NCBI RefSeq assembly: GCF_024213195.1
Contig: NZ_JANAVF010000006.1
Location: 310,001 to 374,000 of the forward strand
Direction: 5' to 3'
DNA: 64,000 nt
From: Streptomyces sp. TBY4
GTDB lineage: Bacteria > Actinomycetota > Actinomycetes > Streptomycetales > Streptomycetaceae
Below the pieces are notes generated by a model, which saw only the letters and a list, made by a program, of their open reading frames with translations, made no database searches and was not told the origin of the DNA. The stretch's first letter is position 1; every line of letters begins with the position of its first letter. Positions 1 through 7,736 of the stretch are shown one piece after another. The translations under genes and the position numbers were made by a program.

Positions 1-608
1 TCCCCGAGCCGGTCCGCGACCGCCTCGTCCCCGCCCAGTGGCAACTCCACAAGGGCATCGACGCCGCCACCATCGCCGCCATCCACGAGGAGCTCTACCG
101 CCGCACCCTCGACGGAGGCTGGCCCGACGCCGTCCTCACCCCCGGAGTCAGCGTCCGCACCGCCGGCCGCGTCGCCACCACCAAGGTCGAACTGCACCTC
201 GAACACGTGGACCAGGGCGCCCGCTCCCGCCTCACCACCGACGCCGTCGTCCTCGCCACCGGCTACCGCGAACGCCCCCTCGGCCGCCTCCTCGCCGGAC
301 TCGACCCCTACCTGCGCAAGGACTCCTCCGGCCGCCCCCGCATCGACGACCGCTACCGGATGATCACCGACCCGGCCGTCACCGGCAGCATCTTCGTCCA
401 GAACGGCGAACGCCACACCCACGGCGTCGGAGCCCCCGACCTCGGCCTCGCCGCCTGGCGCAGCGCCGCCATCCTGAACACCCTGACGGGCAAGGAGCCC
501 TACCCCCAGCCCACCCGCACGGCCTTCACCACCTTCGGCCTCGAACAGCGGGAACACACCCGGCCCCAGCCCGCCGGCGAACTGCTCCCACTGGTCGAGC
601 ACCCGTAA
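1..608 (+). CDS. L-lysine/L-ornithine (or cadaverine) N-monooxygenase, C-terminal part
   Basis: Only the last 201 residues are in the window; the reading frame is open from base 3 and the gene starts upstream. The product resembles the flavin-dependent N-hydroxylases of the IucD/SidA/PvdA/DesB family, which hydroxylate the side-chain amine of lysine, ornithine or cadaverine in hydroxamate siderophore synthesis. Visible family marks are the ATGYR motif at visible residues 85-89 and the block NGERHTHGVGAPDLGL near the C terminus, which is typical of actinomycete DesB-like enzymes. The substrate cannot be told from this fragment. It converges on the 5'-nucleotidase gene with a 25-base gap. Other siderophore genes, if present, lie outside the window. 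Confidence 0.85.
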   Translation, partial: PEPVRDRLVPAQWQLHKGIDAATIAAIHEELYRRTLDGGWPDAVLTPGVSVRTAGRVATTKVELHLEHVDQGARSRLTTDAVVLATGYRERPLGRLLAGLDPYLRKDSSGRPRIDDRYRMITDPAVTGSIFVQNGERHTHGVGAPDLGLAAWRSAAILNTLTGKEPYPQPTRTAFTTFGLEQREHTRPQPAGELLPLVEHP

Positions 609-633
609 GGAGAAACGTTTAGAGCACCATCTG

Positions 634-2445
634 CTAGAAGACCGGTGTCCCGGCTCGGGTCAGCCGCCAGTCCACGGACGCGAACTGCGCCGGGTCCACC
701 GTCCCCTTCGCCTTCACCCACTGGATGATCGTGTTGCGTATTTCATCCGAGTTCGCCCACAGCTGCTTGGACTGCGGCACGTGCGGGAAGTTGCCGCCAC
801 CCGAAGCCCGGTAGTTGTTCACCGCCAGCACGAACTGCGCCGCCGGATCCACCGGCTTCCCCTGGAAGGACAGCCCCGATATCCGCGAACCCACCGGCTC
901 CGAGACATCGATGTCGTACGTCAACCCGTACACGGCGTCGTAGTTGTAGTCCGGAGTCCCCTCCGCGTTGGTCAGCTTCGCCGGATCCACCACATCACCG
1001 GGAGCCGTCCGCACGAAGTACTTCGCCGAGTACTCCAGATACTCCTTGACCTGCGCACCCGTCAACAGCCGCGCCTCCAGCGTGTTCTCGAACGGGTACA
1101 GACCCGCCGCGTCCCTGATCGTCACCTGCCCGGCCGGAATCGCCGCCGTCCGCGAGAAGCACGAAGCCTGCGACAGCACCGGCAGCGCGGCCCACTCCGT
1201 GCCCGCCAGCGCACCCTTCACCGTCTCCGCCTGCACGTGGTTGATCAGATCGATGATCGCCACGTCCTTGACCGGGCCGTCCACCGAGGACATCGCCTGC
1301 GTCGACGTACCGATCACCTGGTTCACGTACGCCACGACCTTGCGGTGCTCGTCCGACAGCAGCCCCACTATCTCCGGGTCCTCCACCGCCGTATTCGAGT
1401 TCAGCACCCGGGCCGACACCTTCGACACCGACCAGCAGCCCTTCGCCCACGTCAGCTCGAAGTCGAACAGCGTCAGCCGCTGCCCCCACTTCAGCGGCTC
1501 GGACAGCACCACGTCCTTGCCCGTCGCCTTGTTCCGCACCCGGTACTCCGGGATCTCCGTGTGCGCGTGCCCCACCAGGATCGCGTCGATCCCCGGCACC
1601 TGCTCCGCCACCAGACCCGCCGCGTTCTCGATGTGCGGCAGCTGGTCCCCGTAGCTCGACGTACCGCTCGAACCCGAATGCGCCGACACGATCACCACAT
1701 CCGCGCCCAGCGACCGCAGCCGCGGCACGTACTTCGCGGCCTGCTCCTCAAGACCCGGGAACGTCATCTTCCCCTGCACGTTCGCCTTGTCCCAGATCGC
1801 GATCCCCGGATTCGTCAGACCCAGCACCGCGACCTTCACGTCCCGCCCGTGCGGAGTGCGCAGCCGGTGCATGCTGTACGGCGGAAACGCCGGCCGCAGC
1901 GTCTTCGCATCCAGCGCGTTCGCCCCCAGCAACGGGAACTCGCACTGCTCCTCGAACTTCCGCAGCACCGGAATGCCGTAATTGAACTCGTGGTTCCCCA
2001 GCGCCGCCGCGTCGTAACCGATCGCGTTCATCGCCTGCGCCATCGGATGCACCGGACCGCGCCGCGCGGTGATCGGATCCACCTTCGCGTAGTAGTACGA
2101 AAGCTGCGTCCCCTGAATGGTGTCCCCGGCGTCGATCAGCAGCGTGTTGCGCCGCCCCTTCTCCGCCCGCACCTGCTTCACCAGCGTGGAGATCTTCGCC
2201 AGACCGACGTCGTTGTGCGCCTTGTCGTCGAACTCCTTGTCCGTGAAGTAGTCCCAGTTGAAGACGTTCCCGTGCAGGTCCGTCGTCCCCATCACCGTGA
2301 ACGCGTACGTCTTCGGCCCCTTGCCCGAAGCCCCGCCGGCCGCAGCGCCGGCCGCGGCGGCCGGGGTGCTCGTGGCCCCCGCCAGCGCCACAGCCGCACC
2401 CGTCGCAGCCGAAGTACCCAGAAATGTCCTACGGTCGAACGCCAT
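634..2445 (-). CDS. Tat-exported bifunctional 5'-nucleotidase / metallophosphoesterase
   Basis: 603 residues. The start at 2445 gives MAFDRRTFLG, a twin-arginine signal peptide, and has an AAGGGGAG ribosome-binding site six bases upstream; longer frames run into the divergent neighbour. The mature enzyme should act outside the membrane on nucleoside monophosphates or 2',3'-cyclic nucleotides. The N-terminal calcineurin-like domain shows the metal-binding blocks TTDLHGN, DAGDTIQG, LGNHEFNYG and VGHAHTE; the C-terminal half is the 5'-nucleotidase substrate-binding domain. No cell-wall sorting signal follows it, so it is probably released. Exact substrate range is not decided by sequence. Confidence 0.92.
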   Translation of the reverse strand: MAFDRRTFLGTSAATGAAVALAGATSTPAAAAGAAAGGASGKGPKTYAFTVMGTTDLHGNVFNWDYFTDKEFDDKAHNDVGLAKISTLVKQVRAEKGRRNTLLIDAGDTIQGTQLSYYYAKVDPITARRGPVHPMAQAMNAIGYDAAALGNHEFNYGIPVLRKFEEQCEFPLLGANALDAKTLRPAFPPYSMHRLRTPHGRDVKVAVLGLTNPGIAIWDKANVQGKMTFPGLEEQAAKYVPRLRSLGADVVIVSAHSGSSGTSSYGDQLPHIENAAGLVAEQVPGIDAILVGHAHTEIPEYRVRNKATGKDVVLSEPLKWGQRLTLFDFELTWAKGCWSVSKVSARVLNSNTAVEDPEIVGLLSDEHRKVVAYVNQVIGTSTQAMSSVDGPVKDVAIIDLINHVQAETVKGALAGTEWAALPVLSQASCFSRTAAIPAGQVTIRDAAGLYPFENTLEARLLTGAQVKEYLEYSAKYFVRTAPGDVVDPAKLTNAEGTPDYNYDAVYGLTYDIDVSEPVGSRISGLSFQGKPVDPAAQFVLAVNNYRASGGGNFPHVPQSKQLWANSDEIRNTIIQWVKAKGTVDPAQFASVDWRLTRAGTPVF

Positions 2446-2585
2446 GCCATCTCCCCTTGTGAGGTGCGTGTGCACAGATAGGCAACGCGCGTAGATTCTG
2501 ACCCAGCAGTAACAAGCCGCAACACCCCCACCAGGTTTCGATCCGATGACCACCCCCGTACGAGCAGCAGTGCGAGAGTGAATCC

Positions 2586-3287
2586 ATGACCCAGGACGCA
2601 TCGCACCAGCCCTACGGAACCCCCGAAGTCCCCCGCGTCGCAGTCCGCGGCGAAGCCACCCTCGAAGTCGACCCCGAGATCGCCCGCATCGGCATCACCG
2701 TCAGCGCCCGCGGCACCGACCGGCGCACCGCCCTCGAAGACCTCACCCGCCGCAACAATGCCGTCCTCGACCTCGTCAAAAGCTACGGCGACCCCGTCGA
2801 AAAACTCGAAACCGGCGCCTTCTCCATCACCCCCGAACTCACCCGCCACGGCCGCGGCGAACGCATCCGCGCCTACCACGGACGCGTCCACCTCACCGCC
2901 GAACTCAACGACTTCACCACCCTCGGTGAACTCACCACCCGCCTCGCCGACCTCGAACTCACCCAGGTCGACGGCCCCTGGTGGGCCCTGCGCCCCACCT
3001 CGCCCGCCCACGGCGAAGCCCGCCGCCAAGCCGTACTCGAAGCCGTCCAGCGCGCCCGCGAATACGCCGCCGCCCTCGGAGCCGAACTCGCCGCCCTCGT
3101 CGAACTCGCCGACCTCGGAGCCGAGAACGCCCCCGCCCCCTTCCACGCGGCCGGCGCCGGAATGCGCGCCATGGCCTTCAGCGCCGCCGAAGAGGCAGGC
3201 CCTCCCGCCCTCGACCTCGAACCCCAGCGCCAGACCGTCTACGCACAGGTGAACGCACGCTTCACGATGACCCCTCCCCGCCTCTGA
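2586..3287 (+). CDS. SIMPL domain-containing protein (DUF541)
   Basis: 233 residues, divergent from the 5'-nucleotidase. The sequence begins VAVRGEATLEVDPEIARIGI, the typical opening of SIMPL/DUF541 proteins, and continues as one such domain to near the C terminus. No signal peptide is visible, so a cytoplasmic location is likely, unlike the periplasmic members in Gram-negatives. The biochemical function of this family is not established. A strong hairpin (3310-3333) separates it from pyk. Confidence 0.85.
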   Translation: MTQDASHQPYGTPEVPRVAVRGEATLEVDPEIARIGITVSARGTDRRTALEDLTRRNNAVLDLVKSYGDPVEKLETGAFSITPELTRHGRGERIRAYHGRVHLTAELNDFTTLGELTTRLADLELTQVDGPWWALRPTSPAHGEARRQAVLEAVQRAREYAAALGAELAALVELADLGAENAPAPFHAAGAGMRAMAFSAAEEAGPPALDLEPQRQTVYAQVNARFTMTPPRL

Positions 3288-3309
3288 AACCCCCGAAGAA
3301 TCGATGCCC

Positions 3310-3333
3310 GGGGGTGCTCATCAGAGCACCCCC
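3310..3333 (+). terminator. Rho-independent-type hairpin after the SIMPL gene
   Basis: A perfect 10-base stem, GGGGGTGCTC / GAGCACCCCC, with a 4-base ATCA loop lies 22 bases after the SIMPL stop codon and upstream of the pyk promoter region. There is no clear U-tract, as is usual in Streptomyces terminators. Confidence 0.75.
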
Positions 3334-3351
3334 ATGCACATTCAACAATTG

Positions 3352-3427
3352 TCAACAAGCTTTTGCTCAAAGGTTGTTGAGTGGACACTCGGAACCAATT
3401 TCCTACTCCCTGGTAGGGGCATACGCT
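3352..3427 (+). promoter_or_regulatory. pyk upstream region: AT-richer inverted repeat and putative -10
   Basis: The stretch between the hairpin and pyk is unusually AT-rich for this genome. It holds an inverted repeat TCAACAA (3352-3358) / TTGTTGA (3374-3380) with a 15-base spacer, and an ACAATTGT palindrome just before it. A -10-like TACGCT at 3422-3427 ends six bases before the pyk ATG, so a leaderless transcript is possible. The repeat could be a regulator site; no binding protein is identified. Confidence 0.4.
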
Positions 3428-3433
3428 CACCCC

Positions 3434-4861
3434 ATGCGCCGAGCGAAAATCGTATGTACCCTGGGCCCCGCCACCGACTCATACGACCAGATCAAAGCCC
3501 TGGTCGAAGCCGGAATGGACATCGCCCGCTTCAATCTCAGCCACGGCACCTACGCCGAACACGAGGACCGCTACCAGCGCGTCCGCAAGGCTGCCGACGA
3601 AACCGGCCGCAGCGTCGGCATCCTCGCGGACCTTCAAGGCCCGAAGATCCGCCTGGGCCGCTTCCGCGAAGGCCCCGTACTCCTTGAACGCGGCGACGAA
3701 TTCACCATCACCGTCGAAGACCACGAAGGCGACCGCCACACCTGCGGCACCACCTACAAGGGCCTCGCCGGCGACGTCACCACCGGTGAACGCATCCTCG
3801 TCGACGACGGCCGCGTCACCCTCGAAGTCACCGCCGTCGACGGCCCCCGCGTCCACACCCGCGTCATCGAAGGCGGCATGGTCTCCGACAACAAGGGACT
3901 CAACCTCCCCGGCGTCGCAGTCTCCGTACCCGCCCTCTCCGAAAAGGACATCGAAGACCTCCGCTGGGCCCTGCGCATCGGCGCCGACGTCATCGCCCTC
4001 TCCTTCGTCCGCAGCGGCAGCGACATCGAAGACGTCCACCGCATCATGGACGAAGAAGGCCGACGCCTCCCCGTCATCGCCAAGGTCGAAAAGCCCCAGG
4101 CCGTCGAGAACATCGACGACATCGTCGCCGCCTTCGACGGCATCATGGTCGCCCGCGGCGACCTCGGCGTCGAAATGCCCCTGGAACAGGTCCCCATCGT
4201 CCAGAAGCGAGCCATCAAGCTCGCCAAGCGCAACGCCAAGCCCGTCATCGTCGCCACCCAAATGCTCGACTCGATGATCGAGAACTCCCGGCCCACCCGC
4301 GCCGAAGCCTCCGACGTCGCCAACGCCGTCATCGACGGCACCGACGCCGTCATGCTCTCCGGCGAAACCAGCGTCGGCAAATACGCCATCGAAACCGTCC
4401 GCACCATGGGCCGCATCGTCGAAGCCGCCGAAGAAGACATCCTCGCCAAGGGCCTCCCCCCGCTCACCGAGCGCAACAAGCCCCGCACCCAAGGCGGAGC
4501 GGTCGCCCGCGCCGCCGCCGAAATGGGCGACTTCCTCGGCGCCAAGTTCCTCGTCGCCTTCACCCAGAGCGGAGACACCGTCCGCCGGCTCTCCCGCTAC
4601 CGCTCACCCATCCCCCTCCTCGCCTTCACCCCCGACCCCGCCACCCGCTCCCAGCTCAACCTCACCTGGGGCGTCGAAACCTTCCTCGGCCCCCACGTCG
4701 ACTCCACCGACGCCATGGTCGCCCAGGTCGAAGAAGAACTCCTGCGCATCGGCCGCTGCGTACCCGGCGACATCGTCGTCATCACCGCCGGCTCACCCCC
4801 CGGCGTCACCGGATCCACCAACCTCGTCCGCGTCCACCACATCGGCGACGCAGTCCGCTGA
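3434..4861 (+). CDS. pyk: Pyruvate kinase
   Basis: 475 residues, the normal length for bacterial pyruvate kinase. It converts phosphoenolpyruvate and ADP to pyruvate and ATP at the end of glycolysis. The start MRRAKIVCTLGPATDS is the family N terminus. The catalytic block VIAKVEKPQAVENI and the metal-binding MVARGDLGVEMP are intact, followed by IVATQMLDSMIENSRPTRAE. The C-terminal third forms the effector-binding domain. It is a single-gene unit with its own upstream region; the following gene is convergent. Confidence 0.97.
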   Translation: MRRAKIVCTLGPATDSYDQIKALVEAGMDIARFNLSHGTYAEHEDRYQRVRKAADETGRSVGILADLQGPKIRLGRFREGPVLLERGDEFTITVEDHEGDRHTCGTTYKGLAGDVTTGERILVDDGRVTLEVTAVDGPRVHTRVIEGGMVSDNKGLNLPGVAVSVPALSEKDIEDLRWALRIGADVIALSFVRSGSDIEDVHRIMDEEGRRLPVIAKVEKPQAVENIDDIVAAFDGIMVARGDLGVEMPLEQVPIVQKRAIKLAKRNAKPVIVATQMLDSMIENSRPTRAEASDVANAVIDGTDAVMLSGETSVGKYAIETVRTMGRIVEAAEEDILAKGLPPLTERNKPRTQGGAVARAAAEMGDFLGAKFLVAFTQSGDTVRRLSRYRSPIPLLAFTPDPATRSQLNLTWGVETFLGPHVDSTDAMVAQVEEELLRIGRCVPGDIVVITAGSPPGVTGSTNLVRVHHIGDAVR

Positions 4862-4877
4862 CACCGCCCGCAGGCGA

Positions 4878-5450
4878 CTACAGCACCTCACGTATAAGAC
4901 GCACCGCGTCGGGCAACACCAACCGGCTCTCACCCGTACTCGGGAAGTGCCCGCCCGACGCGGTCACCCGCGCCTCGGCGCCCAGCTCCCGCACGAACCG
5001 CAACACGTGCTCACCCGTAGCCTCCCCGGTCACCGGGTCATCCGCCGCATGCAGCACACGGAACTCCCGCGCGGCCCTGCGGATCCGCTGCCAGTCGAAC
5101 TCCGGCGAGAAGAACGGCGCCAACGCGTCGTACCCCACCTCGCCCGACATCGACGCCACGAACACCGCCCCCGCGAACGCCCCCTCGGCCTCAGTGTCGT
5201 GCTCCTGCAGCAGCCGCAGCACATTCACCCCGCCCAGGCTGTGACCCACCAGCACGGTCTCCCCGGCCGGCGCGCCCTCCGTCGCCGCCCCCAGCTCCTT
5301 CAGCCACACCCCGGCCTCCGGAGCAAAGGGCTCGGGAAAGTTCGGGATCCGCACCTCATGCCCCTCGGCGGCGAACTCCTCACCCGTCGCCGTGTACCAG
5401 TGCTCCCCGGCGCTCATCCCGTACCCGTGCGCGATCACGATCCTGCCCAT
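4878..5450 (-). CDS. RBBP9/YdeN-type alpha/beta hydrolase
   Basis: 190 residues. The start MGRIVIAHGYGMS at 5450 is chosen because the fold begins there. A nucleophile elbow GHSLGG supplies the catalytic serine, and the late DDPV and GGHF segments fit the acid and histidine. Small serine hydrolases of this type have varied esterase roles, and the substrate is unknown. It is divergent from a TetR regulator over an intergenic region carrying a long perfect palindrome, so it is the likely target of that regulator. Confidence 0.8.
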   Translation of the reverse strand: MGRIVIAHGYGMSAGEHWYTATGEEFAAEGHEVRIPNFPEPFAPEAGVWLKELGAATEGAPAGETVLVGHSLGGVNVLRLLQEHDTEAEGAFAGAVFVASMSGEVGYDALAPFFSPEFDWQRIRRAAREFRVLHAADDPVTGEATGEHVLRFVRELGAEARVTASGGHFPSTGESRLVLPDAVRLIREVL

Positions 5451-5496
5451 GACTCCACCCCTCGTGTTCCCCGGATGACCCCTCGGTCGATCCATC

Positions 5497-5524
5497 TATC
5501 GAAACGCTACGCCGCGTTTCGATA
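5497..5524. promoter_or_regulatory. Operator-like palindrome between hydrolase and TetR gene
   Basis: Perfect inverted repeat with 11-base arms, TATCGAAACGC (5497-5507) and GCGTTTCGATA (5514-5524), around a 6-base spacer. An extra half-site AAAACGC follows at about 5525. The size and position between divergent genes are typical of a TetR-family operator that controls both. Confidence 0.75.
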
Positions 5525-5548
5525 AAACGCTAGGGCTATCGTGAAGCC

Positions 5549-6166
5549 GTGTCAATCACTCCTTCGAGCAACTCTTCGAGCACCCCGCCCCGCACCGGCG
5601 GCCGGCTCCGCAACGAAGACGCCCACCACTCCGTCCTCGAAGCCACCGCCGCACTCCTCGTAGAAAACGGCTACGGCGCCCTCACCATCGAAGGCGTCGC
5701 CAAACGCGCCAACGTCGCCAAGAGCACCGTCTACCGCTGGTGGAAGTCCAAGCCCGCCCTCGTCATGGACGCCTACGCCCACGAAACCGCCACCCGCGTC
5801 CCCGAACCCGACACCGGCACCCTCACCGGCGACCTCACCGCCTTCGTCACCGACCTCTACCGCATCGGCGGCGACCCCGTACGCACCAAAGCCCTCACCG
5901 GCCTCATGGCCGAAGCCCAGCTCGACCCCGCCTTCGCCGACCCCTTCCGCGCCTGGGTTGCCACCCGCCGCGAAGTCGTTGCCACTCTGTTGACCCGGGC
6001 AGTCACACGCGAGGAGCTCCCCGCAGCCACGGACCTCGACCACGCCACCGACCTGGTCTTCGGACCGTTCTGGTACCGCCTCCTCGTCGCCCACGCCCCC
6101 CTCGACCCCACCGACGCCGAAGCCCACGTCGCCACCCTGCTCGACGGCCTGCGGGGCCGCCGCTGA
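5549..6166 (+). CDS. TetR/AcrR family transcriptional regulator
   Basis: 205 residues from GTG 5549. After a Ser/Thr-rich leader, the N-terminal helix-turn-helix is clear: LTIEGVAKRANVAKSTVYRW, with the usual WKSKPALVMDA continuation. The C-terminal region matches the TetR ligand-binding domain common in actinomycete members (AtuR/PsrA-like C-terminal folds). It is transcribed away from the hydrolase gene across the palindrome at 5497-5524, so autoregulation and repression of the hydrolase are the simplest model. The ligand is unknown. Confidence 0.9.
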   Translation: MSITPSSNSSSTPPRTGGRLRNEDAHHSVLEATAALLVENGYGALTIEGVAKRANVAKSTVYRWWKSKPALVMDAYAHETATRVPEPDTGTLTGDLTAFVTDLYRIGGDPVRTKALTGLMAEAQLDPAFADPFRAWVATRREVVATLLTRAVTREELPAATDLDHATDLVFGPFWYRLLVAHAPLDPTDAEAHVATLLDGLRGRR

Positions 6167-6212
6167 GGTTTGGCGCGATCTTCGAAGTGGGACCTCTTCC
6201 CCGACGGAACGC

Positions 6213-6260
6213 AGGTCAAGTGAAGTCGCTTGACCTCAAGCTGACTTGAGGTCGTAGGTT
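6213..6260 (+). promoter_or_regulatory. SoxR/MerR-type promoter with 19-base spacer
   Basis: A -35 TTGACC (6230-6235) and -10 TAGGTT (6255-6260) are separated by 19 bases, the over-long spacing characteristic of MerR-family-activated promoters. The spacer holds a perfect dyad, GACCTCAAG (6232-6240) CTGA CTTGAGGTC (6245-6253), close to the published SoxR box CCTCAAG-N4-CTTGAGG. A second overlapping dyad, AGGTCAAG (6213-6220) / CTTGACCT (6229-6236), lies just upstream. The -10 ends seven bases before the ATG at 6268, so the transcript should be leaderless. No MerR-type gene is in this window. Confidence 0.75.
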
Positions 6261-6267
6261 CACCGGC

Positions 6268-6729
6268 ATGACGACGACCACGACGTACACACAGGACCAG
6301 CTCGCCGCCCAGCCCATCGGCTACTGGGCACGCGAGGCCGCCAACCTCGTCATAGGCGGCCTCCGCGCCGCCCTCGCCGAGGAGAACCTCACCCAGCCCC
6401 ACTGGTGGACCCTCAACCACGTGTCCGCCTCCCCGGCCCACTGGAAGCGCGCGGCCCTCACCGAGAAGCTCACCCCGTACGACGACCAGGACACCGACTT
6501 CGACGCGGTCTACGACGACCTCGCGGCGCGGGGCTGGCTCACGCAGGTGGACGGCGTGCTGACCCTCACGGAGCAGGGGGAGGCCGGCCGGATCCGCGCC
6601 CGCGACCGCAATGCGAAGGTGCACGCGCAGATGCGGGAGGGGGTGGACGATGCGGCGTACGCGGCGACGATCGACGGGCTGCGCCGCATGGTTGCCAACC
6701 TGGGCGGCAGCGGTGACCTGCCGGTCTAG
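6268..6729 (+). CDS. Small winged-helix (MarR-like) protein
   Basis: 153 residues. The central part (PHWWTLNHVSASP to WLTQVDGVLTLTEQGEAGR) has the shape of a MarR-like winged helix: a partner helix, then a wing ending in the L-T-x-x-G segment. The recognition helix is not a close match to well-known MarR proteins, so DNA binding is an inference. Expression appears to be controlled by the SoxR/MerR-type promoter directly upstream, suggesting a response to redox stress, drugs or metals. Its stop codon overlaps that of the convergent gene (TAG 6727-6729 on this strand, CTA 6726-6728 for the other). Confidence 0.75.
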   Translation: MTTTTTYTQDQLAAQPIGYWAREAANLVIGGLRAALAEENLTQPHWWTLNHVSASPAHWKRAALTEKLTPYDDQDTDFDAVYDDLAARGWLTQVDGVLTLTEQGEAGRIRARDRNAKVHAQMREGVDDAAYAATIDGLRRMVANLGGSGDLPV

Positions 6730-7475
6730 TACTTCGGCCCGATGTGGGCGTCCATGAGTGCGACGGACGCCTTGCGGGCGATGGAGACGTTGAAGGGGTC
6801 GCTGCCGCGGGCCAGGATCGTCCACTGGACGCCGACCTTGGCGAGGGTGTCCGTACAGAGCTTCCGGATGTCGTCGGACTTGTTCGTGAAGAAGTACCGG
6901 GGGTACTCGTAGCGCTTGCCGTTGCGGACGGTCCAGTTGGTGATCCGGCACCCGTCGGAATGGATCAGCCCCCGGACGAATTCCCACGGGTGGGCGTCCA
7001 CGATGGCCTGTTGCCAGCCTTCGAGGATGATGCGGCGCTCGTGCTTCCTGCCGGGGCCGTGCTGCGGGAACAGGCAGCGGAGGTGCTTCGAGTACACCTT
7101 GACGTCCTGGCAGCCGACCTTCCGTGCCCGGCAGACCCGGTTGAACGGGAATACGCGGCGCATCGCCTCTTCTGCGGCATCCATGAGGCCCGGCCACTTG
7201 TTGTCGCAGGTGATCCTGAGGCTTGGCGCGCGGTGGCTCGCAGGCTGGCTTATGTGGCCATCGCCGAGATAGAGGCCGAGCAGGTAGGCGTAGGAGGCTG
7301 TGTCGGTGAGGGGCGGGCAGGGGCTGGTCCGTTGCTGGCGTGGCAAGGGCTCGACCCGGACTCGCCAGGAGCGGATGGATGCTCTGGAGACGCCGGTTTC
7401 CTTGCTGACCGAGCTCATGCTGCGCCCGTCGGCGAGCAAATTCAGCGTGTGCAGGCGCGTAGCCATGTCGTACAT
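6726..7475 (-). CDS. HTH plus LAGLIDADG-like homing-endonuclease-fold protein
   Basis: 249 residues from ATG 7475 (MYDMATRL), where the N-terminal helix-turn-helix begins; a GTG at 7514 would add 13 residues. The N-terminal 40 residues look like a resolvase/Tc3-type HTH (SSVSKETGVSRASIRSW). Two LAGLIDADG-type motifs follow, YLLGLYLGDGHI and FVRGLIHSDGCRI, about 110 residues apart, each with the expected acidic residue (D of GDG, D of SDG). Such free-standing proteins recur in actinomycetes and may be domesticated regulators rather than active endonucleases. It sits beside a tRNA gene. No intein or intron is visible around it. Confidence 0.75.
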   Translation of the reverse strand: MYDMATRLHTLNLLADGRSMSSVSKETGVSRASIRSWRVRVEPLPRQQRTSPCPPLTDTASYAYLLGLYLGDGHISQPASHRAPSLRITCDNKWPGLMDAAEEAMRRVFPFNRVCRARKVGCQDVKVYSKHLRCLFPQHGPGRKHERRIILEGWQQAIVDAHPWEFVRGLIHSDGCRITNWTVRNGKRYEYPRYFFTNKSDDIRKLCTDTLAKVGVQWTILARGSDPFNVSIARKASVALMDAHIGPKY

Positions 7476-7585
7476 GTGATCGACGCTGGCAGGGGCGATT
7501 CGCTCACCTTGCACATTTCGTCACGCTTCGCCGAAACGAGTGAAGGTCACGCGATTGATGCGTGACCTTGGAAAAGAAGGAAAAG

Positions 7586-7660
7586 TGCCCCAGGTCGGAC
7601 TCGAACCGACACTGTATGGGTTTTGAATCCATTGCCTGCTGCCAATTGGGCTACTGGGGC
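7586..7660 (-). tRNA. tRNA-Leu (anticodon CAA), short variable loop
   Basis: 75 bases. The acceptor stem GCCCCAG/CTGGGGC pairs perfectly, with discriminator A at 7586. The T arm GTCGG-TTCGAGT-CCGAC is canonical. The anticodon stem ATGGA/CCCAT has one A-C mismatch and a loop TTCAAAA giving anticodon CAA (leucine, codon UUG). The D loop AATTGGCAGC resembles that of ordinary leucine tRNAs. The variable loop is only 5 bases (ACAGT), whereas bacterial tRNA-Leu normally has a long variable arm. CCA is not encoded beyond the first C. Confidence 0.9.
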
Positions 7661-7736
7661 CCAGTGAATCGAAGGTTATCTCCGACCCGCTGCGTGTCCA
7701 CCATACCGTAGCTAGGTAGGCTCGGGGGAGCTTGAT

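Noticed and set aside
7300..7330. TGTCGGTG match to the damage promoter in the LAGLIDADG-like gene
   Set aside because: It is intragenic and has no TAnnnT box eight bases downstream.
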